A stretch of 64,000 bases of DNA from Thalassococcus_A lentus (GTDB taxonomy: Bacteria; Pseudomonadota; Alphaproteobacteria; Rhodobacterales; Rhodobacteraceae). Under the pieces are notes generated by a model. It saw only the letters and a list, made by a program, of their open reading frames with translations. It had not been told where the DNA came from and did no database searches. Positions within the stretch are counted from its first letter, which is position 1. Each line of letters starts with the position of its first letter. Location: positions 186,001-250,000 of the forward strand of contig NZ_JAQIOY010000001.1 of NCBI RefSeq assembly GCF_028023555.1. The letters run 5' to 3'. The position numbers were made by a program, and so were the translations under genes. Of this stretch, positions 16,850 through 25,025 are shown in pieces.

Positions 16850-17911
16850 ATGGATTTTTTTGAGTCATTGAGTTTTTCGTCATCCAATGAGGACGGACGC
16901 AGCGAGTTACGCGCGCTGTCCGGACCCGCTGAAAAACTGGTATGCCTGACGGGTAGCGGAACACGGCCACTGGATATGTTGCTGTCTGACGCCAATCAGG
17001 TCATCGCGTTGGATCTCAATCCGATGCAGAATGCGCTGCTGGAGCTGAAGATAGCGGCGTTTCAATCGTTGGATTACGATGCGCTTCTGGCTTTTCTTGG
17101 GCTGGTGAAAACCGATGATCGCATGGCGCTATATGCGCAGGTGCGCCGTTCGCTCAGACCAGAGATGCAGGCACATTGGGATCAGAACCTGCGCGAGATT
17201 GGCCGCGGAATCTGGTACATGGGTCTTTGGGAAAAGGTGCTGCGCATTGGGGCAAAAGGTGTTCGGATGTTGCGCGGCAAAGCTGTACCCGCGCTGTTCA
17301 ACGCTCGTGACGTTGCCGAACAAAAAGCAATCTGGGACCAGCAATTTGACGACTGGGTGTGGCGCAGTTCGATCCGCACCCTTGGACGCCCATGGTTTTG
17401 GACCCGCGTCATCGGCGAACCGGGCGGTGCGTTTCTTCCCGGTCCTGAGGCAGTGGAGCAGCGATTGGCAGGCTGTTTTTCGCGTGCCTCAGGCCAATTC
17501 CTTTTCCGGGAAAGCGATTTTGCCTCGCTTGTTTTGAGAGGAACCAATGTGTCGCCCCTCGCGGTTCCTCTACATCTGAAGCCAGAAAACTTTGAACGTA
17601 TTCGGACCCGATTGTCTGATCTTCGTATCGTGACGGGCGGGCTGGGTGACCTGGCGGACCTCAGGATCAATCAGGTTGATGCGTTTTCCCTGTCTGATTT
17701 CGGATCCTACTGTGATGATGTCAGCTATTCGAAGATGTGGGCGGGTGTGATCGGTGCAGCGGCCCCCAATGCCCGGTTCTGCGAGCGCGTTTTTATGAAC
17801 GACCTCGCGCCGCCTGACGAACGGATCCGATTGGATCAAGATTTGTCAGACCATCTGACCACGCATGACAGAGCAATCATTTATGCCATCCGGGCCGGTC
17901 ATATCGCCTAA
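16850..17911 (+). CDS. BtaA-like DUF3419 protein, putative 3-amino-3-carboxypropyl transferase
   Basis: A 353-residue protein of the DUF3419 family. BtaA in this family moves the 3-amino-3-carboxypropyl group of S-adenosylmethionine to diacylglycerol, the first step of betaine lipid synthesis. The SAM-binding region is recognisable: VCLTGSGTRPLDMLLSD, then VIALDLNPMQNALLELK, the hallmark DLNP-x-Q-x-x-LLELK. It is somewhat shorter than BtaA as I recall it, and no btaB N-methyltransferase follows. The ATG at 16850 lies one base after the preceding stop; the frame is open 12 codons upstream inside that gene. Last gene of the five-gene operon. The acceptor is unknown; given its partners it may be a hydroxylated acyl product. 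Confidence 0.8.
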   Translation: MDFFESLSFSSSNEDGRSELRALSGPAEKLVCLTGSGTRPLDMLLSDANQVIALDLNPMQNALLELKIAAFQSLDYDALLAFLGLVKTDDRMALYAQVRRSLRPEMQAHWDQNLREIGRGIWYMGLWEKVLRIGAKGVRMLRGKAVPALFNARDVAEQKAIWDQQFDDWVWRSSIRTLGRPWFWTRVIGEPGGAFLPGPEAVEQRLAGCFSRASGQFLFRESDFASLVLRGTNVSPLAVPLHLKPENFERIRTRLSDLRIVTGGLGDLADLRINQVDAFSLSDFGSYCDDVSYSKMWAGVIGAAAPNARFCERVFMNDLAPPDERIRLDQDLSDHLTTHDRAIIYAIRAGHIA

Positions 17912-17945
17912 ACTTAGTCCCGATCAGAAATCGGCCGGACCGCTT

Positions 17946-19112
17946 TCAGCCGTCGATTTCATATTCGCGGATAAAGTCCATATCGGGCTCAACGCCCAGT
18001 CCAGGGCCCGTTGGAATGGCAACTCTGCCGTTGTTTCGGGCGACTTGTCCTTGAATATCCAAAGGGTCCGCGAGCAGGTGGTCCCGGAATCGATTTTCCG
18101 TTGTGTCGAATTCCAGCATCGGCTCCCACGGGTGCAGCCCACCTGGCATCGGTGGCATCGCGGCAAGGAGTTGCAGGTTGGTAGCCACCGCAATTGCGCT
18201 GCCCCAGACATGGTTTACGACCGGTGTGAAATGCGCATGGCAGAGGGCAAGAACACGTAAGTATTCGGTGATCCCGCCCAGTGCGCAGACCTCGGGTTGC
18301 GCGATGTCCAAGCCACGGTTTTCCAGAATACCGCGCCATCCCCAGCGATTGAACTCGGCTTCGCCACCCGAAATGTTCACTTTGAGACCGGCGCGTAATT
18401 CTCGGTACCCGTCCAGATCTTCCGGGGCGACCGGTTCTTCGAACCAATAGGCCCCCATCTCGTCGAGGGCGCGGCCTACGTAGAATGCGTCAGATGTTGT
18501 GTAACAGTGGTTGGCATCCACCATGAACCGCGCATCGCCAACGGCATCGGCGACGGCCTGACACAATCGCACATCGTCACGTGGGCCTAGTCCGGTTTTC
18601 ATCTTGGTAGCGGAAAATCCCATACCTATAATTTTTGCCGCCTCATCGGCAAATCGGGCAACATGATCATCAACACTTTCGCGTTTTAGCATCATGCCAT
18701 AACCATAGGCCGCAACATCGCTGCGATGCGCCCCGCCGATCAGTTTGTGAATAGGTTGGCCCGTGACCTTGCCCGCAATGTCCCAAAGCGCAATGTCGAC
18801 CCCGGACAGTGACTGCAAAGGCATCCCTTTTTGCCCATGGTCGCGAAGCAGATTGTAAACCTTATGCCAAATCACATCGCGATCCATCGGGTCCATCCCA
18901 AGGACCATAGGCTGAATGACCTTTTCAACGATCGTCTTGTTGGCCAAAGCAACATTGCCTGGCCCAAAGCATTCGCCCCATCCCGTCACACCATCGTCGG
19001 TTTGAACCTCAACCAGATGCGCCGTGCGTTTGGCATAGTACTGCTGTGAATAGCCCAATTCCTCGGGCATATCGCATTGCAACACATGGCTTCGGATCGC
19101 AGTAATTTTCAT
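17946..19112 (-). CDS. Enolase-superfamily protein, galactarolactone-cycloisomerase-like
   Basis: A 388-residue mandelate racemase/muconate lactonizing family member. Catalytic elements are visible: KMK (KxK motif) in SATKMKTGLG, the metal ligands in VDANHCY, WFEEP and SGGE, and a histidine in VVNHVWG. The overall sequence resembles D-galactarolactone cycloisomerase of Agrobacterium (start MKITA-R-H, GWGEC-GP, LSG-DIALWDI-GK). The ATG at 19112 begins that conserved start. It follows, by 56 bases, a gene for an oxoglutarate-semialdehyde dehydrogenase in the same direction, consistent with hexarate catabolism. Other sugar-acid substrates are possible. Confidence 0.8.
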   Translation of the reverse strand: MKITAIRSHVLQCDMPEELGYSQQYYAKRTAHLVEVQTDDGVTGWGECFGPGNVALANKTIVEKVIQPMVLGMDPMDRDVIWHKVYNLLRDHGQKGMPLQSLSGVDIALWDIAGKVTGQPIHKLIGGAHRSDVAAYGYGMMLKRESVDDHVARFADEAAKIIGMGFSATKMKTGLGPRDDVRLCQAVADAVGDARFMVDANHCYTTSDAFYVGRALDEMGAYWFEEPVAPEDLDGYRELRAGLKVNISGGEAEFNRWGWRGILENRGLDIAQPEVCALGGITEYLRVLALCHAHFTPVVNHVWGSAIAVATNLQLLAAMPPMPGGLHPWEPMLEFDTTENRFRDHLLADPLDIQGQVARNNGRVAIPTGPGLGVEPDMDFIREYEIDG

Positions 19113-19168
19113 GGTCTTGTCAGCCTTCTGGCATGATGAGCGGGTCGCGCAGTTTTTTGCGCGGAGAA

Positions 19169-20695
19169 TCAATCGGGTAGAGCATCCGCCGGCACCAGAC
19201 TGTCGGGCATGTTCTGGTAACACACCGGACGCAAGAACCGCCGGATTGCCATTGTCCCTACAGAGGTATGGCCAAAGTTTGTCGAGGCCGGATAGGGGCC
19301 GCCGTGCACCATAGCCTCAGCCACTTCGACGCCAGTTGGAAAACCATTAGCTAAGACCCGTCCGGCCTTGCGTTCCAGAATGGGCATCAAGCCCTGTGCC
19401 TGTGAAACGTCACCATCATCCATCTGCAAGGTACAAGTCAGCTGCCCTTCCAGCGCGGATGCGATCTCCGCCATTTGCTCGGCATTGTCTGCGCGCACGA
19501 TCAGTCCAAGAGGCCCAAATACCTCGTGTGACAAGCCGGGGTTCGCCAGAAAGTCATCCCCCGACACCTGATAGATATTTCCCGCCGCCGAACGGTCACC
19601 AGCAGCATGCGAAACCAACGCCTCGACACCGTTCTCGGCTTCGGTTTGGGCGACACCCTTGGCATAGGCCTCAGCTATTCCAGAAGTCAGCATTGTCTGC
19701 GGACCCGCATTTTCCATCGCCTTACTGGCGGCCTGAACGAACAAATCACAATCCGGGCCATCCAGCGCGATGACGACACCCGGGTTTGTACAGAATTGAC
19801 CCGCCCCCATTGTCAACGAGGCAACCCAGCCCTCTGCAATCTGTTGAGCGCGGGATGCCATCGCAGCGGGCATCAGGAACACTGGGTTTATGCTGCCAAG
19901 TTCGCCAAAGAACGGGATAGGGACCGGGCGTGCTGCGCAAAGATCATAGAGCGCGCGTCCACCACGCAGAGATCCGGTAAAGCCCACAGCGCAGATCAAC
20001 GGATGCTGCACAAGTGCTTGTCCGACCTCCAAGGTGCCTCCCTGAACAAAAGAAAACACACCCGCTGGCATGTTGCAGGCCTGAACAGCCGCTGAAATTG
20101 CGTCAGCGATGATTTCGCCCGTTCCGGGATGGGCCGGGTGGCCTTTGACGACCACCGGGCAGCCAGCGGCCAAGGCTGAGGCGGTGTCTCCGCCTGCCGT
20201 CGAAAACGCCAAAGGGAAGTTGGACGCACCAAACACGGCGACGGGCCCAATCGGGCGCTGCACCATCTTGAGATCGGGACGCGGTAAGGGCGCACGGTCC
20301 GGCAATGCTTCATCGTGACGTTGATCCAGATAGGCGCCATCTCGGATGTGCGATGCAAACAGGCGCAGTTGCCCGCAGGTCCGGCCACGCTCACCTTCGA
20401 GCCGGGCTGCAGGCAAGCCGGTTTCAGCCGTTCCAATTGCCGTGATCTGCGCCCCCCGGACGTCGATTTCCTCGGCAATTTTTTCGAGGAACGTTGCGCG
20501 CGCTTCGCGTGAGGTTTCAGCATAGGCCAGAAATGCAGTTTCGGCCGCCTTACACGCGGCATCGACATGGGCCGGTGTGCCATGGCTGAACCGTTGTGCT
20601 GCACCCTCTACCGGCGCATTCTCAAAATTTTCGCTGCCAGCTACCCATTCCCCTGCAATGAGGTGTTTGCCATGCGCCTTGTAGCCATCTGTCAT
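19169..20695 (-). CDS. NADP(+)-type aldehyde dehydrogenase, probable 2-oxoglutarate-semialdehyde dehydrogenase
   Basis: A 508-residue aldehyde dehydrogenase. Conserved elements: FGASNFPLAFSTAGGDTASALAAGCPVVVKGHPAHPGT in the cofactor domain, general-base glutamate in FFGELGSINP, and nucleophilic cysteine in GAGQFCTNPG. This pattern belongs to the branch that oxidises 2,5-dioxopentanoate to 2-oxoglutarate, the end step of hexarate, pentose and hydroxyproline breakdown. The start ATG follows AAGGAAC. With the downstream cycloisomerase-like enolase it suggests an uronic/aldaric acid route; the intermediate dehydratase (KdgD type) is not in the window. Confidence 0.85.
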   Translation of the reverse strand: MTDGYKAHGKHLIAGEWVAGSENFENAPVEGAAQRFSHGTPAHVDAACKAAETAFLAYAETSREARATFLEKIAEEIDVRGAQITAIGTAETGLPAARLEGERGRTCGQLRLFASHIRDGAYLDQRHDEALPDRAPLPRPDLKMVQRPIGPVAVFGASNFPLAFSTAGGDTASALAAGCPVVVKGHPAHPGTGEIIADAISAAVQACNMPAGVFSFVQGGTLEVGQALVQHPLICAVGFTGSLRGGRALYDLCAARPVPIPFFGELGSINPVFLMPAAMASRAQQIAEGWVASLTMGAGQFCTNPGVVIALDGPDCDLFVQAASKAMENAGPQTMLTSGIAEAYAKGVAQTEAENGVEALVSHAAGDRSAAGNIYQVSGDDFLANPGLSHEVFGPLGLIVRADNAEQMAEIASALEGQLTCTLQMDDGDVSQAQGLMPILERKAGRVLANGFPTGVEVAEAMVHGGPYPASTNFGHTSVGTMAIRRFLRPVCYQNMPDSLVPADALPD

Positions 20696-20764
20696 CGGAT
20701 TGTTCCTTGGGTGTTTCAGCGTTCCGCATCATACGACCGCCAACGCCCAAAGAATGCAAGTGCA

Positions 20765-20800
20765 ACGAAAATGGCCCGCGTCGCGCGGACAGCGGGCCAT
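20765..20800 (-). terminator. Rho-independent terminator after gyrB
   Basis: Perfect 9-bp stem ATGGCCCGC / GCGGGCCAT with a 12-base loop, followed on the minus strand by a short T-rich tract (the AAAA and neighbours at 20768-20771 on the plus strand). It lies 23 bases after the gyrB stop. Confidence 0.7.
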
Positions 20801-20823
20801 CATTCGTTCGGCGTAGAACGGAA

Positions 20824-23241
20824 CTAGAAATCCAGGTTTTCCACGCTCAGCGCATTCTGTTGGATAAACTCACGGCGCGGTTCAACCACATCGCCCATCA
20901 ATTTGGTAAACAGATCATCTGCTTCGGCCATGTCGTTGATTTCCACACGCAGCAATGTGCGCGCATCCGGATCCAAGGTTGTTTCCCAGAGCTGACCGGG
21001 GTTCATTTCGCCCAGTCCCTTGTAGCGCTGAAGGCTGAGGCCTTTTTCACCTTCTTCCAGAATCGCGCTAAGCAGTTCCAGCGGACCATGGATCATCTGC
21101 CGACGGTCCTTGCGCTCCAGTGTTGCGGGCAAGCCGTATACCGACTGCAGGCTCTGCGTGAAGCTGCCCGTTTTGCGTGCCTCACCCGAGCGAAGCATAG
21201 GCCCATCCAGCGTGCGGACTTCTTCGACACCGCGCAGGATACGGGCCAGACGAATGCCTTTGTCCTGCGTGATCCGGCCAGTCCAGCCGCGTTCATATTC
21301 CAGGGCGACCAGATCCAGCCGCGCAGCAACTTTGTCTGCCACGCCCTGAAGATCAGCATCAACAGCACCCGGAACGAAACCACCGGCAATGGCCGCCTGT
21401 TCGAGGATATGTCGTGGGTAGTGCGTCGGGAAAGCATCCAGAACGCGTTTCAGCTGACGCGCTTCCTCGACCACTCGGACCAGATCCTGACCCATGATGA
21501 CTTCGCCATTGCCCTGCTTGAGCTGCGCACCGTCCACGCCCTGCTGAATCAGGTAGTCATCCAAGGCGCCCTGGTCTTTCAGGTACACTTCGGATTTGCC
21601 ACGCGCCACTTTGTAGAGCGGTGGTTGCGCAATGTAGAGATAGCCACCTTCGATAAGCTCAGGCATCTGGCGATAGAAGAACGTCAGCAGCAATGTGCGA
21701 ATATGCGCTCCATCGACGTCCGCATCAGTCATCAGGATAATCTTGTGATACCGCAGCTTGCTGACATCAAATTCGTCACGGCCAATACCGGTGCCCAGCG
21801 CCATGACGAGATTGCCGATTTCCTGACTGGCCAGCATCCGATCAAACCGCGCGCGTTCGACATTCAGGATCTTACCCTTGAGCGGCAGGATCGCCTGTGT
21901 CGCCCGGTTGCGCCCGGTCTGCGCAGAACCGCCAGCCGAGTCACCCTCGACGATGAACAGTTCGGTTTTGGACGGATCTTTTTCGGAACAGTCCTTCAGC
22001 TTGCCCGCAAGGAAATTCACATCCATCGGGTTCTTGCGGCGCGTCAGCTCGCGGGCTTTGCGTGCTGCTTCTCTTGCAAGCGCGGCCTCGATGATCTTGC
22101 CAACGATGATCTTTGCCTCGTTAGGGTTTTCCTCAAACCACTCGGACAGCTTTTCGTTCACAAGGCTTTCCACCGCGGGCCGAACCTCGGAAGACACCAG
22201 TTTGTCTTTGGTCTGGCTGGAGAACTTAGGGTCAGGCACCTTGACCGACAAAACACAGGTCAAACCTTCGCGTGCATCGTCACCGGTGAAGCTGACTTTT
22301 TCCTTTTTGCCGATCCCCTTTTCAGCAGCGTATTTCTGAACACTTCGGGTCAACGCAGCCCGGAAGCCAGCCATGTGAGTGCCGCCATCGCGCTGTGGAA
22401 TGTTGTTGGTAAAGGGCAGGACATTCTCGTGGTAGCTGTCGTTCCACCACATGGCAACTTCGACGCCGATGTCGTCCTTTTCGCCTTCCATGAAAATCGG
22501 ATCAGGCATGACAGACTGCTTGGAGCGGTCGAGGTATTTCACGAATTCCTTAACGCCGCCTTCAAAGAACAGTTCGGTTTTCAGGGGCTCAGCCGGCCGT
22601 TCATCTTCGAGGATGATGCGGACGCCAGAATTCAGGAAGGCCAGTTCGCGCAGGCGTTTTTCCAAGGTTTCGAAACTGTATTCGAGATTGGAAAACGTGT
22701 CAGTCGATGCCAGGAAACGAACCTCTGTTCCGGTTTCACCACCGGCATCGCCAACTTCGCGCAAATGCTCTGTCGTCTCACCGTGCTCGAACTTCGCATA
22801 GTGTTCTTTGCCGTTGCGCCAGATTCGCAGCTCAAGCCAGACGGAAAGAGCGTTTACGACCGATACGCCCACGCCATGGAGGCCGCCGGAGACCTTGTAT
22901 GAATTGCTGTCAAACTTACCGCCTGCGTGCAGTTGGGTCATAATGACCTCGGCTGCGCTGACGCCCTCTTCTTGATGCAAGTCGACCGGAATACCACGAC
23001 CGTTGTCGCGCACTGAAACGCTGGAATCGGCGTGGATTTTCACATGAACATAGTCCGCGTGCTTGGCCAGCGCCTCGTCGATGCCGTTGTCCACGACTTC
23101 GTAAACCATGTGGTGCAGACCAGAACCATCGTCAGTGTCACCGATATACATACCGGGACGCTTTCGAACAGCCTCCAAGCCTTTGAGAACCTTGATAGAA
23201 TCCGCGCCGTATTCTTCGGGGGTGCCTGCGGTATCGGACAT
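20824..23241 (-). CDS. gyrB: DNA gyrase subunit B
   Basis: ATPase subunit of DNA gyrase, 805 residues, the expected length. GHKL ATPase motifs are present (EVVDNGIDEA, DNGRGIPVDLH, GGLHGVGVSVVNAL), followed by the transducer domain and the TOPRIM domain with FIVEGDSAGGSA, LKGKILNVERA and the acidic metal site in MTDADVDGAHIRTLLLTF. C-terminal segment QRYKGLGEMNP is conserved. The ATG at 23241 follows AAGGA; an in-frame start 19 codons upstream is not conserved. Downstream of the dnaN-recF block in the same direction; a terminator follows. Confidence 0.97.
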   Translation of the reverse strand: MSDTAGTPEEYGADSIKVLKGLEAVRKRPGMYIGDTDDGSGLHHMVYEVVDNGIDEALAKHADYVHVKIHADSSVSVRDNGRGIPVDLHQEEGVSAAEVIMTQLHAGGKFDSNSYKVSGGLHGVGVSVVNALSVWLELRIWRNGKEHYAKFEHGETTEHLREVGDAGGETGTEVRFLASTDTFSNLEYSFETLEKRLRELAFLNSGVRIILEDERPAEPLKTELFFEGGVKEFVKYLDRSKQSVMPDPIFMEGEKDDIGVEVAMWWNDSYHENVLPFTNNIPQRDGGTHMAGFRAALTRSVQKYAAEKGIGKKEKVSFTGDDAREGLTCVLSVKVPDPKFSSQTKDKLVSSEVRPAVESLVNEKLSEWFEENPNEAKIIVGKIIEAALAREAARKARELTRRKNPMDVNFLAGKLKDCSEKDPSKTELFIVEGDSAGGSAQTGRNRATQAILPLKGKILNVERARFDRMLASQEIGNLVMALGTGIGRDEFDVSKLRYHKIILMTDADVDGAHIRTLLLTFFYRQMPELIEGGYLYIAQPPLYKVARGKSEVYLKDQGALDDYLIQQGVDGAQLKQGNGEVIMGQDLVRVVEEARQLKRVLDAFPTHYPRHILEQAAIAGGFVPGAVDADLQGVADKVAARLDLVALEYERGWTGRITQDKGIRLARILRGVEEVRTLDGPMLRSGEARKTGSFTQSLQSVYGLPATLERKDRRQMIHGPLELLSAILEEGEKGLSLQRYKGLGEMNPGQLWETTLDPDARTLLRVEINDMAEADDLFTKLMGDVVEPRREFIQQNALSVENLDF

Positions 23242-23353
23242 GCCGTGATCCTTGTTTATTTTGCCACGATTTATAGCGGTTTGACCCGGATATGTCACGT
23301 CTCAGACACAATATTTAGGGGTTTTCTGACAAGCGTTGCACAGGCCGACCGGG

Positions 23354-23869
23354 CTACATCATCTGGCCTAACAAATCGACCGTACCTTTGCTGGGCCAAG
23401 AGCGCTGTCTCAGCTGCTTGATCATCAGAAACTCGTTGGATTCCGTCACGGATTCACCTGTTTTAGAACCCATCATCACAGTGTGGCGGATTGGATTCGA
23501 AACCGACACAAAACCCGCCCGATCATAAAGCTTGCGACGACCAAACAGCATCGCAAAATCGGCGCGTGGCGCCGCCGCCAAAGCCTGGTCGATCAATTTG
23601 GTCGCAATACCTTGTCGACGATATTTTGGGCCCGTTGCGACATCTCCGATCCCAAGGACATTGGACAATGTGCCGTCTAAGCGAACAGCCCGGTAGAACA
23701 CCCCAACATGCGCAACAATCCGGGTGTCTCGCCAAATCAAACGACAATGGGGACGCTGTTGAAAGAAACTCCGCCCGTCGTATTCGGAAGGAAAGCAATC
23801 TTCCAAGAGCCGCGCAATCTGGTCTTCATCCGATCCGCTCAGATCCTGCTCGTGGATCATCTCAAGCAT
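23354..23869 (-). CDS. GNAT-family N-acetyltransferase
   Basis: A 171-residue GNAT protein. The acetyl-CoA-binding motif is GDVATGPKYRRQGIATKLIDQAL (Q/R-x-x-G-x-G/A form RRQGIA) with an N-terminal helix IARLLEDCFPSEY before it and LYDRAGFV near the C terminus. It starts inside the last codons of recF (8-base overlap); a second ATG three codons on at 23860 is possible. Translational coupling to recF places an acetyltransferase within the replication-gene block. Substrate unknown. Confidence 0.82.
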   Translation of the reverse strand: MLEMIHEQDLSGSDEDQIARLLEDCFPSEYDGRSFFQQRPHCRLIWRDTRIVAHVGVFYRAVRLDGTLSNVLGIGDVATGPKYRRQGIATKLIDQALAAAPRADFAMLFGRRKLYDRAGFVSVSNPIRHTVMMGSKTGESVTESNEFLMIKQLRQRSWPSKGTVDLLGQMM

Positions 23870-24959
23870 TTTTCTGCACCTGAGACTGACCTTCTTGTTC
23901 CGTTACTTCGATGTATTGCGCGCGTGATCCCAAATCATCAAACAACTCGGGGCCCGTACCTGTCATCCACGCCTGTGCGCCCAGCGCGCAGATCTCGTCG
24001 TAAAGGGCGGCCCGGCGTCCGGCATCGAGATGTGCGGCCACTTCGTCCAAAAGCACCAGAGGCGGCGCACCCGTATCTTGGGCCAGCGCACGCGCATTTG
24101 CGAGGATCAAGGAAATCAGAAGCGCTTTTTGCTCACCTGTCGAACAATCAGAGGCAGGCACACCCTTAGCCGCAAAAGTTCCATAAAGGTCAATCCGGTG
24201 CGGTCCCGCCAATGTCCGCCCAGCGGCCATGTCACGTGCGCGGCCTTCGGATAGAGAGACCCGCAAATCTTCTTCTGTGGCCGGTAGATCGACCTCAGGG
24301 TGGGTGATGACCAGATCGGCCGCAGGAAACTGTGTCTCGGCCCCCTTCTGCGCGGCCGCTATCCGCTTCAGAGCGGCGTCGCGATTGCTGGTCAGGATCG
24401 CCCCGGCGCGGGCCATTTGGGTCTCAAGAGCGCCGTACCAATGCGCGTCGCGTACTTGCTCCTTGAGCAAGCGGTTCCGCTCGCGCATGGCCTTGTCATA
24501 GTCCAAGGCAGCCTGCGCATGTTCGGGGAAGAATGACAACGTCACACGATCCAGAAAACGGCGACGTCCCTCAGCGCCCTCGATCCACAGCCGGTCCATG
24601 GCAGGCACCAGCCACACAACACGAGCCAACCGTCCAAGTGCGACCTGAGAGGCGCTCTTACCATCGACCTGAACCTGCCGCGCCGCGCCAGCGTCTGACT
24701 GAAACGTTATCTCATGCGGGCCGTCGTGCGTTTCCAGAGTGCCGCTGATTTTCCAGCCCAGCGCTTCGGGCCTGCGTGTCATATCCTGAGCGGAACTTCG
24801 GCGCAGACCGCGCCCCGGTGAAAACAGCGACACGGCTTCGATCAGGTTTGTCTTTCCCGCGCCATTGGGCCCGTAAATGGCCACTGGGCGCGCATCCATT
24901 TCCATCCGCACGAGCAGGTGGGAGCGGAAATGCGAAAGGGTGAGGCCTGTCAAATACAC
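23862..24959 (-). CDS. recF: DNA replication and repair protein RecF
   Basis: SMC-like ATPase that loads RecA at single-strand gaps, 365 residues. Walker A YGPNGAGKTNLIEAV at residue ~30, signature STGEQKALLISL, Walker B LVLLDEVAAHLD. The N terminus YLTGLTLSHFRSH is conserved. It lies 66 bases after dnaN in the usual dnaA-dnaN-recF order and overlaps the acetyltransferase gene at its 3' end. Confidence 0.95.
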   Translation of the reverse strand: MYLTGLTLSHFRSHLLVRMEMDARPVAIYGPNGAGKTNLIEAVSLFSPGRGLRRSSAQDMTRRPEALGWKISGTLETHDGPHEITFQSDAGAARQVQVDGKSASQVALGRLARVVWLVPAMDRLWIEGAEGRRRFLDRVTLSFFPEHAQAALDYDKAMRERNRLLKEQVRDAHWYGALETQMARAGAILTSNRDAALKRIAAAQKGAETQFPAADLVITHPEVDLPATEEDLRVSLSEGRARDMAAGRTLAGPHRIDLYGTFAAKGVPASDCSTGEQKALLISLILANARALAQDTGAPPLVLLDEVAAHLDAGRRAALYDEICALGAQAWMTGTGPELFDDLGSRAQYIEVTEQEGQSQVQKNA

Positions 24960-25025
24960 CTCACCCTCCTGCGTATTCTCTAGTCACATACGCGAACAAT
25001 CGACCTGTCTGTTTTCGGCAGCAGA

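Noticed and set aside
12806..17911. Plain fatty-acid synthesis or betaine-lipid operon
   Set aside because: There is no plsX, acpP or fab gene beside the ketosynthase and no btaB beside the BtaA-like gene.
20707..22902. A 731-codon open frame on the plus strand opposite gyrB
   Set aside because: It is fully antisense to gyrB and its length follows from codon bias of gyrB; the protein is low in recognisable motifs.
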